From: an uncultured Clostridia bacterium
GTDB lineage: Bacteria; Bacillota; Clostridia; Oscillospirales; CAG-272
NCBI GenBank assembly: GCA_937914815.1
Contig: CALDMI010000131.1
Coordinates: 1 to 11,468 of the forward strand
Length of the DNA: 11,468 bases
Direction of reading: 5' to 3'
The translations under genes were made by a program, and so were the position numbers. The notes under the pieces were generated by a model, which saw only the letters and a program-made list of their open reading frames with translations, did no database searches and was not told the origin of the DNA. Within the stretch, counting starts at the first letter, position 1. The number at the start of each line of letters is the position of its first letter. Below, piece after piece: positions 7,404 to 11,468 of this stretch.

Positions 7404-7432
7404 AACGGTTTTTGTGCCGGGTGAGGGAAAGT

Positions 7433-8101
7433 ATGAAAACAACAGGGAAAATGACGGGGGCAGAGCTTGCCTGCTCCTTCACCGGGCACCGGGAGATATC
7501 CCCGGCGCATGTAAAATTAATAGAGTCGATGCTTGACCGCGCGATAGATTATGCATACAGACAGGGCTGTCGCGTGTTCTGCACCGGCGGTGCGGTGGGC
7601 TTCGATACCATAGCGGCACAGCGGGTGCTTTATTTCCGCATGACACACGGCGATGTGTACCTCTCGCTCATGCTCCCATGCCTTGACCAGACGCGAATGT
7701 GGACCCGTGAGCAGAAGAAAAGCTATAATTATATCCTCTCCCGCGCCGACAGCGTCGAGTATTCATCGGATGCCTATACATCCGACTGTATGCGGCGGCG
7801 TAATCTCCGCCTTGCGGAGCGGTGCAGCATAATGATAGCCTATGTCGGACATTCGCACAGCGGCGCCGCGCAGACAATGCGCATGGCAAAGGAGAGGGGA
7901 AAGCGGGTCTATAATATCTATCCCGCCCTTGATAAAGAGGCGGGCGTGAATACGGATATGCCGCTTTTCTCCGCTGTGCAGACCGCCCCGTCGCCGTATT
8001 CCGCCACATCCTCTCCCATGTTCCGCCCCGCGGGTGCGGTCCTTCCGGATGACGATCCCCTGACCCCGGACCTCGTCTGCCCCTGCCCGTTCGCCGACTG
8101 A
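7433..8101 (+). CDS. SLOG-family (YpsA/DUF1273-like) Rossmann protein, 222 aa
   Basis: The N-terminal strand leads into FTGHR (16-20), the signature of the YpsA/DUF1273 branch of the SLOG superfamily. It is followed by a second glycine motif, CTGGAVGFDTIAA (50-62), and later SGAAQT (143-148), which together form the predicted nucleotide or nucleotide-derivative pocket of a Rossmann fold. The fold occupies about 12-165. The last 55 residues are Pro/Ser/Asp-rich and probably disordered, with CPCP near the end. The start is the ATG at 7433, with GGTGAGG 6 bases upstream; a TTG at 7412 has no such site. It begins 29 bases after the canonical CNNM gene with no intervening terminator, so co-transcription is likely. 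The ligand and role are unknown; B. subtilis YpsA has been linked to cell division and stress. Confidence 0.85.
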   Translation: MKTTGKMTGAELACSFTGHREISPAHVKLIESMLDRAIDYAYRQGCRVFCTGGAVGFDTIAAQRVLYFRMTHGDVYLSLMLPCLDQTRMWTREQKKSYNYILSRADSVEYSSDAYTSDCMRRRNLRLAERCSIMIAYVGHSHSGAAQTMRMAKERGKRVYNIYPALDKEAGVNTDMPLFSAVQTAPSPYSATSSPMFRPAGAVLPDDDPLTPDLVCPCPFAD

Positions 8102-8182
8102 CGGTAAAGCGCGCCCTGAACACAGGAAGCATAAAAACGGTAAAAACGGCATAAAAAAACCGCAACACAGGCAAAAAATATA

Positions 8183-8211
8183 TTGACAAAAAGAGAAAAG
8201 AGTAGTATAAT
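8183..8211 (+). promoter_or_regulatory. Perfect consensus promoter of tRNA-Trp
   Basis: TTGACA (8183-8188) and TATAAT (8206-8211) are separated by 17 bases, both hexamers perfect. The tRNA 5' end lies 12 bases after the -10, so the transcript carries almost no leader. Confidence 0.9.
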
Positions 8212-8223
8212 ATTAAAGTACAC

Positions 8224-8299
8224 AGGGGTATAGCTCAGTTGGTAGAGTACTGGTCTCCAAAACCATGGGTCGTGGGTTCAAGTCCTTCTGCCCCTGCCA
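8224..8299 (+). tRNA. tRNA-Trp (anticodon CCA), CCA end encoded
   Basis: The 76-base cloverleaf has an acceptor stem of AGGGGTA (8224-8230) paired with TGCCCCT (8289-8295, one G-U), discriminator G and encoded CCA (8297-8299). The D loop AGTTGGTA and T loop TTCAAGT are canonical. The anticodon loop CTCCAAA (8255-8261) reads CCA, hence tryptophan. Two pyrimidine mismatches are present: C27-U43 at the base of the anticodon stem (8250/8266) and U50-U64 in the T stem (8273/8287); the D stem ends in a G-U pair. The consensus promoter and terminator argue that it is functional. Confidence 0.92.
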
Positions 8300-8328
8300 A
8301 AACTCCCGCACATCGGTGCGGGAGTTTT
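8299..8328 (+). terminator. Terminator of tRNA-Trp
   Basis: AAAACTCCCGCAC (8299-8311) pairs with GTGCGGGAGTTTT (8316-8328) around an ATCG loop, directly abutting the tRNA CCA end. Confidence 0.85.
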
Positions 8329-8332
8329 ACTT

Positions 8333-8365
8333 ATTACTTCTTCACTCTTCACTTTTCACTTACCT
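8333..8365. repeat. Outer-left heptamer array
   Basis: Contiguous units ATTACTT, CTTCACT, CTTCACT, TTTCACT and a partial TACCT. The orientation is the same as the right array at 8853-8881. It can fold back on the inner-left array (8381-8415), with CTTACC/GGTAAG (8359-8364/8377-8382) closing the hairpin. Confidence 0.7.
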
Positions 8366-8379
8366 GCGGGAGCTTTGGT

Positions 8380-8415
8380 AAGGTTATAGGTAATAGTGAA
8401 TAGTGAAAAAGTGAT
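8380..8415. repeat. Inner-left heptamer array (inverted relative to the right array)
   Basis: After an initial A, the units are AGGTTAT, AGGTAAT, AGTGAAT, AGTGAAA and AAGTGAT, exactly 7 bases apart. The reverse complement is built of ATTACCT- and TTCACT-type units, as in the other two arrays. Confidence 0.75.
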
Positions 8416-8455
8416 AGAAAAGGAAAAAATAGTAATCGACATGGAGTAAAGCAAT

Positions 8456-8806
8456 ATGATTGAAAGCGCGTTGGTAGTGAAATCGAAAGCATTTGCGTTG
8501 GAAGTAATTCGTGCGTGCAGGGCATTGCGCGAAGCAAAGTGTGAGGGTGCGCTTATAAATCAATTTTTGCGCTCCGGTACGAGCATAGGGGCAAATATAC
8601 ACGAAGCCTTTTATGCGCAGGGAAAGGCAGATTTCATAGCAAAACTGCATATTGCCCTAAAAGAATGTTCTGAGACTGAGTATTGGTTGGAACTTCTGAT
8701 TGAAAGCGGATATTACAGCGACAGAACAATACTTAACAAATGCGTCGAAATAAAAAGAATCCTTATTTCATCACTTAATACAGCAAAAGAAAAGAATAAT
8801 GCGTAA
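8456..8806 (+). CDS. Four-helix-bundle protein, S23/23S rRNA intervening-sequence-protein (IVP) family
   Basis: The 116-residue, all-helical protein has the family's landmarks: a helix ending in ACRAL, the loop segment QFLRSGTSIGANIHEAFYAQGK split around residues 36-57 (conserved R-S-x-S/T-x-x-N-x-x-E), an IAKLHIALKECSETEYWL helix, and a final helix ending in short polar residues. Length is typical (about 110-130). Relatives are encoded within 23S rRNA intervening sequences of several bacteria and, as Avd, in diversity-generating retroelements, where they bind nucleic acid; free-standing members have no settled role. No reverse transcriptase or rRNA lies nearby. GGAG (8443-8446) is 9 bases before the ATG. 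Base use differs from its neighbours: it is AT-richer, and five of thirteen leucines use TTG, which is rare in the flanking genes. This suggests acquisition from elsewhere. Confidence 0.88.
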   Translation: MIESALVVKSKAFALEVIRACRALREAKCEGALINQFLRSGTSIGANIHEAFYAQGKADFIAKLHIALKECSETEYWLELLIESGYYSDRTILNKCVEIKRILISSLNTAKEKNNA

Positions 8807-8845
8807 AAACATACTCATTTCGCCCCGCACTATTTTGCCGCACTC

Positions 8846-8881
8846 CTCACCTCTTCACTCTTCACTATTACCTATTACCTT
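8846..8881. repeat. Right heptamer array
   Basis: Units CTCACCT (degenerate), CTTCACT, CTTCACT, ATTACCT, ATTACCT, each 7 bases, ending with T at 8881. Positions 8854-8881 are the inverted copy of 8380-8407, with two mismatches. Confidence 0.75.
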
Positions 8882-8894
8882 CCCCTCACACCCT

Positions 8895-8932
8895 CCGGTT
8901 GTATTAAAAACAACCGGTTTTCTCTTTATTTT
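8895..8932 (+). terminator. Terminator downstream of the four-helix-bundle gene
   Basis: CCGGTTGT (8895-8902) pairs with ACAACCGG (8910-8917) and is followed by TTTTCTCTTTATTTT. It lies 13 bases beyond the right array and would end transcripts from the tRNA or four-helix-bundle side. Confidence 0.8.
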
Positions 8933-8944
8933 GCAAAAACCATG

Positions 8945-8976
8945 TGATACAATAATACCGACGGGGGAGAACCCCT
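8945..8976 (+). promoter_or_regulatory. Extended -10 promoter and possible operator of the HTH-ADP-ribosylglycohydrolase gene
   Basis: TGATACAAT (8945-8953) is an extended -10 element; the -35 region (about 8925-8930, TTTATT) is poor. Just downstream, at the expected transcription start, GGGG-AGAA-CCCC (8964-8975) forms a short dyad that could be bound by the XRE domain encoded next. The operator role is inferred. Confidence 0.5.
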
Positions 8977-9001
8977 AAAAAACACCTAACGGAGGTATCG
9001 T

Positions 9002-10582
9002 ATGGAAATCTCATCTGCCATAAACAGACTGCGCTGTGCGGCAAAACTTACGCAGGCACAGTTTGCCGAGATATTCGGCGTATCACAGCAGACCGTCGGA
9101 AAATGGGAGAGCGGAGCCGCGACCCCGGACATCGATAAACTTGTCCTTATATCAAAACACTTTGATGTCTCGCTCGACGCCTTGATACTCGGGAACGATA
9201 ACCGCGCAGTTGAGGAAATGAAAAAAACGGCTGTCGTAAAGCCGCAATATCAGAACCTGCATGACTGGGATTTCTATCCCTCAAATCTCATGACAGAATA
9301 TCAGCAGTCGGTCGAGGAGGGGCTTGATATTGAAAAGTACGAAGAACTTTTCTCCGCCGTATCGAGACTGCCGAAAGGAGAGACAAAAAAGCGCCTCGGC
9401 GATATCCTCTATGATATAGTCATGAGTGCACCGCAGAGGGCGGATTATAAGTATACAGAGCCGTCGGAGCTTCATGAAATCCGCGCGCTCAGAAGAAAAT
9501 CCCCGACAGAATATACATATGACGCCGATAAGCTGTATGATAAGATTTACGGCGCATGGATGGGCAGAATATGCGGCTGTATGCTCGGTAAAAGCATTGA
9601 GTGTATACGGACAAATGAGCTTATCCCGTTCCTGAAAGAAACAAATAATTACCCTATGCACAGGTACATATACAGGAGCGACCTGGCGGACGATATAATA
9701 GCAAAGTATAAATTCGGCTTCGCCGGGAGGGTATACGCCGACGAGATAGAGGGCATGCCGGCAGACGACGATACAAACTATGTCGTCCTCGCACAGGAGA
9801 TTATCCGCAACTACGGCAGAGACTTCACCCCGTATGATGTCTCCCGCGCATGGCTTCGCTATCAGCCGAAGGACGCCTATTGTACCGCAGAGCGCGTCGC
9901 ATTCTGTAATTTTGTAAAAGGCTATCTGCCTCCCGCGTCCGCTATATATCAGAACCCATACCGCGAGTGGATAGGCGCGCAGATAAGGGGCGACTACTTC
10001 GGGTATATAAACCCCGGCGACCCTGAGCTCGCCGCCGGTATGGCATGGCGCGATGCCTCAATATCACATGTAAAGAACGGAATTTACGGCGAAATGTTCA
10101 TCGCGGCTATGCTTGCCGTCGCGGCATGCACCGCCGATACAGAGAAGATAATCTCCGCCGGACTCTCGGAAATTCCGGCGACCTCCCGCCTTTACGAGAG
10201 CGTGAGCGAGGTCATAGAGGCATACCGCTCCGGCGTTCCACAGCAGAAATGCTTTGATATGATTCACGAAAAATACGACGAGTACAGCGGGCACGGCTGG
10301 TGTCATACTATATCGAACGCAATGATAGTGACTGCCTCGCTCCTCTACGGTCGCGGCAACTACGGCAAGTCCATATGCATGGCGGTTGAGACCGGTTTTG
10401 ACACCGATTGCAATGGCGCGACCGTCGGGTCGATTCTCGGCATGGCGGGCGGAATACATTCAATTCCCGAATATTGGCGCGCACCGATAGGGGATAAGCT
10501 CCATACCATGATTTTCGGCGTCGACACGGTGAAAATCTCCGACCGCGCGAAAATGACCCTTGTGCATATTGTAAAGAAATAA
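9002..10582 (+). CDS. XRE-family helix-turn-helix fused to ADP-ribosylglycohydrolase, 526 aa
   Basis: Residues about 6-62 are an XRE/Cro-type DNA-binding domain (LTQAQFAEIFGVSQQTVGKW, then SLDALILG). A linker domain (about 85-165) ends in YTEPSELHEI, a segment I associate with larger members of the hydrolase family. Residues about 178-515 form an ADP-ribosylglycohydrolase (ARH/DraG-type) domain with the Gly-rich entry GAWMGRICGCMLG (184-196), the metal-binding DDDT (255-258), and FDTDCNGATVGSILG (466-480), carrying the second Asp pair. The main metal ligands look intact, so it could cleave ADP-ribose from protein or bind ADP-ribose or an analogue as effector. GGAGGT (8991-8996) lies 5 bases before the ATG. 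It is monocistronic, with a terminator after it. A DNA-binding regulator gated by ADP-ribose is inference; autoregulation is possible. Confidence 0.9.
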   Translation: MEISSAINRLRCAAKLTQAQFAEIFGVSQQTVGKWESGAATPDIDKLVLISKHFDVSLDALILGNDNRAVEEMKKTAVVKPQYQNLHDWDFYPSNLMTEYQQSVEEGLDIEKYEELFSAVSRLPKGETKKRLGDILYDIVMSAPQRADYKYTEPSELHEIRALRRKSPTEYTYDADKLYDKIYGAWMGRICGCMLGKSIECIRTNELIPFLKETNNYPMHRYIYRSDLADDIIAKYKFGFAGRVYADEIEGMPADDDTNYVVLAQEIIRNYGRDFTPYDVSRAWLRYQPKDAYCTAERVAFCNFVKGYLPPASAIYQNPYREWIGAQIRGDYFGYINPGDPELAAGMAWRDASISHVKNGIYGEMFIAAMLAVAACTADTEKIISAGLSEIPATSRLYESVSEVIEAYRSGVPQQKCFDMIHEKYDEYSGHGWCHTISNAMIVTASLLYGRGNYGKSICMAVETGFDTDCNGATVGSILGMAGGIHSIPEYWRAPIGDKLHTMIFGVDTVKISDRAKMTLVHIVKK

Positions 10583-10605
10583 CCCCGCACACCTGAAAAC
10601 CGAAG

Positions 10606-10660
10606 AAAAGCACAGCCGTGACGGACATTCCCGCAGGTCTCCGCCGCGCTGTGCTTTTTT
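10606..10660 (+). terminator. Terminator of the HTH-ADP-ribosylglycohydrolase gene
   Basis: AAAAGCACAGC (10606-10616) pairs with GCTGTGCTTTT (10648-10658), followed by TT. The 31-base loop can form inner pairs (GGA/TCC). Confidence 0.75.
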
Positions 10661-10687
10661 CATTGCCTCCGGTGTCTCTTCCGCCTA

Positions 10688-10716
10688 TTGCAAAAATCGT
10701 TCAGCTGTGTTAAAAT
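10688..10716 (+). promoter_or_regulatory. Sigma-A-type promoter for the 10760 gene
   Basis: TTGCAA (10688-10693) and TAAAAT (10711-10716) are 17 bases apart. It overlaps the alternative upstream TTG start at 10688, so that start is not usable. Confidence 0.75.
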
Positions 10717-10759
10717 AAAACTACAAAAGAATGATAGAAATGGGAAGGAGAAATCACTT

Positions 10760-11389
10760 ATGAGAGAAAAAAGAAACTTCGTCACACGGCTTGCGATTGC
10801 CTCCTGCGTCGCCATGATTGTTATCTGCGCTGTCTTTAATGTAAGTTGCGATAATGACGACGACCCCATAGGACCTCCCGGCGACATCTCCGGTTATACA
10901 TTCCGCCTCGGTGAGGTGTGCGAGGGTAACGACCCGAATGGCGTAAAAAATTCAATAGTCATCAACGATGTGTACATCACAAACGATATAGCAGGGCATA
11001 GAGGAAACTACATCGTATTTTCCGGAGAAATAAACACGACTGCATTCAGTTTCCCGACGGATAATTCAAACCGGTTTTACCTTCACCTTCGCATGATGGA
11101 AAACCCGTCATCATGGGAGGTAAACAAAACGACCTTTGAAAAAGAACTTTCGTCGGAGTTAAGTTCTACCACCCTACTTTATAACGGCGAGGAGGGCAGT
11201 ATGAACGGTGTATTCTCTCTTGTGTTTTCCATAGGAGACGAGAATTTTGAACTGATAAAGGAAAAGGCGCCAAATACATCAGACTTTTCTATTTCACAGA
11301 TAAGCCTCAAAATAGGCGTTACATGGTGCGGCGGCGCCGCCGCATACTTCTCATGCGACCCCGCCGATGTCCGGTATGCTGAAAAATAA
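10760..11389 (+). CDS. Putative secreted or lipid-anchored protein of unknown function, 209 aa
   Basis: The N-terminus has basic residues (MREKRNFVTR), a hydrophobic helix (about 11-27) and then NVSC with Cys30, followed by DNDDDPIGPPG. This is the layout of a lipoprotein signal with a flexible acidic/Pro-Gly linker. However, the -3 position is Asn instead of Leu/Val/Ile, so it is an imperfect lipobox; the protein could be secreted or membrane-anchored instead. The mature part (about 42-209) is rich in beta-type sequence, such as YIVFSGEIN and FYLHLRMMEN, and carries a pair of Cys near the end (WCGG, FSCD). This is compatible with an Ig-like or beta-sandwich extracellular domain of the kind often seen in Bacillota lipoproteins, but I recognise no specific family. 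AAGGAG (10745-10750) is 9 bases before the ATG at 10760. It is monocistronic. Confidence 0.8.
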   Translation: MREKRNFVTRLAIASCVAMIVICAVFNVSCDNDDDPIGPPGDISGYTFRLGEVCEGNDPNGVKNSIVINDVYITNDIAGHRGNYIVFSGEINTTAFSFPTDNSNRFYLHLRMMENPSSWEVNKTTFEKELSSELSSTTLLYNGEEGSMNGVFSLVFSIGDENFELIKEKAPNTSDFSISQISLKIGVTWCGGAAAYFSCDPADVRYAEK

Positions 11390-11397
11390 TCTCTCCC

Positions 11398-11431
11398 GCG
11401 CCGGGCACTAATGTTAGTGCCCGGCGTGCTT
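11398..11431. terminator. Shared terminator between convergent genes
   Basis: CGCCGGGCACTAA (11399-11411) pairs with TTAGTGCCCGGCG (11414-11426), a 28-base near-perfect palindrome. The plus-strand tail is only TGCTTT; on the minus strand ATTATTTTT follows after about 11 bases. The right arm includes the stop codon of the minus-strand gene. Confidence 0.6.
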
Positions 11432-11468
11432 TACGCGGTACTCTCCGGGAGTTATCCCCGCAAGCTTT
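11414..11468 (-). CDS. C-terminal end of a probable AraC-family transcriptional regulator
   Basis: A minus-strand frame enters from the right edge and ends at TAA (11416-11414). It encodes KLAGITPGEYRVKHAGH. The segment G-I/M/S-T/S-P-x-x-Y-R is the hallmark of the end of the second helix-turn-helix of AraC/XylS regulators. It lies convergent to the 10760 gene, with a palindrome over its stop. Only 17 residues are visible, so the call rests on this motif; the target is unknown. Confidence 0.72.
   Translation of the reverse strand, partial: KLAGITPGEYRVKHAGH

Larger units (their letters stand above)
8331..8881 (+). mobile_element. Candidate small element: four-helix-bundle gene inside heptamer-array inverted repeats
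   Basis: The segment contains three arrays of degenerate 7-base units around one AT-richer gene. The inner-left array (8380-8407) and the right array (8854-8881) are inverted repeats matching at 26 of 28 positions, with 446 bases between them. An outer-left array (8333-8365) lies in the same orientation as the right one. There is no transposase or recombinase, so if mobile it is non-autonomous. Both its extent and its mobility are inference; no clean target duplication is visible at the right end. Confidence 0.35.

Noticed and set aside
7918..8223. Minus-strand frame running from the tRNA leader into the SLOG gene
   Set aside because: It overlaps the SLOG coding region and the tRNA promoter, and its product is low-complexity with no start signal.
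8224..8330. Integration site at the 3' end of tRNA-Trp
   Set aside because: The tRNA and its own terminator are intact, no second copy of the tRNA 3' end appears downstream, and no integrase is present in the window.
8333..8415. CRISPR-like array
   Set aside because: The repeat units are only 7 bases and contiguous, with no spacers of uniform length and no cas genes.
8456..8806. Avd accessory gene of a diversity-generating retroelement
   Set aside because: The family is related, but there is no reverse transcriptase, template repeat or variable-repeat target nearby.

Overview
The window looks like a chromosomal segment of a Gram-positive, Clostridia-like bacterium (Bacillota), probably a gut-type lineage of fairly high GC. 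The grounds are strong Shine-Dalgarno sites (GGAGG type), near-consensus sigma-70/sigma-A promoters (TTGACA, 17 bases, TATAAT), a tRNA with an encoded CCA end, simple hairpin-plus-T terminators, a SpoVB/MurJ-type flippase and CNNM/CorC-type membrane proteins. The host genes favour the Ile codon ATA despite the GC-rich background. No lineage below this can be named from the sequence alone.

Layout. 1-57 is the 3' end of a rightward gene. 234-878 is an orphan membrane-anchored protein with its own promoter, set between two identical 34-base terminator repeats. 956-2281 (minus) is a 12-helix MFS permease starting with GTG. Upstream of it on the same strand is a small membrane/winged-helix/zinc-ribbon protein (2382-2897). 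A divergent region then leads to a rightward block: a SpoVB/MurJ-type lipid flippase (3082-4635), followed, from its own strong promoter, by a likely operon of two tandem CNNM-CBS-CorC proteins that overlap by 4 bases (4756-6117, 6114-7403) and a SLOG-family Rossmann protein (7433-8101). A tRNA-Trp gene with a perfect consensus promoter and its own terminator follows (8224-8299).

The most unusual part is 8331-8881. It holds a short AT-richer gene for an S23/IVP-type four-helix-bundle protein, flanked by arrays of degenerate 7-base units (CTTCACT / ATTACCT). The arrays on either side of the gene form an inverted repeat matching at 26 of 28 positions. This is reminiscent of 23S rRNA intervening sequences, where such a gene sits inside a stem, but here it lies beside a tRNA and outside any rRNA. 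It may be a small non-autonomous mobile or RNA-level element.

Downstream are a one-chain XRE-type DNA-binding domain plus ADP-ribosylglycohydrolase (9002-10582), a candidate ligand-sensing or self-contained regulator; a putative secreted or lipid-anchored protein of unknown role (10760-11389); and, entering from the right edge on the minus strand, the last 17 residues of what looks like an AraC-family regulator. Apart from the CNNM-CNNM-SLOG cluster, most genes are single transcription units with their own promoter and/or terminator, so shared pathways should not be read into their proximity.
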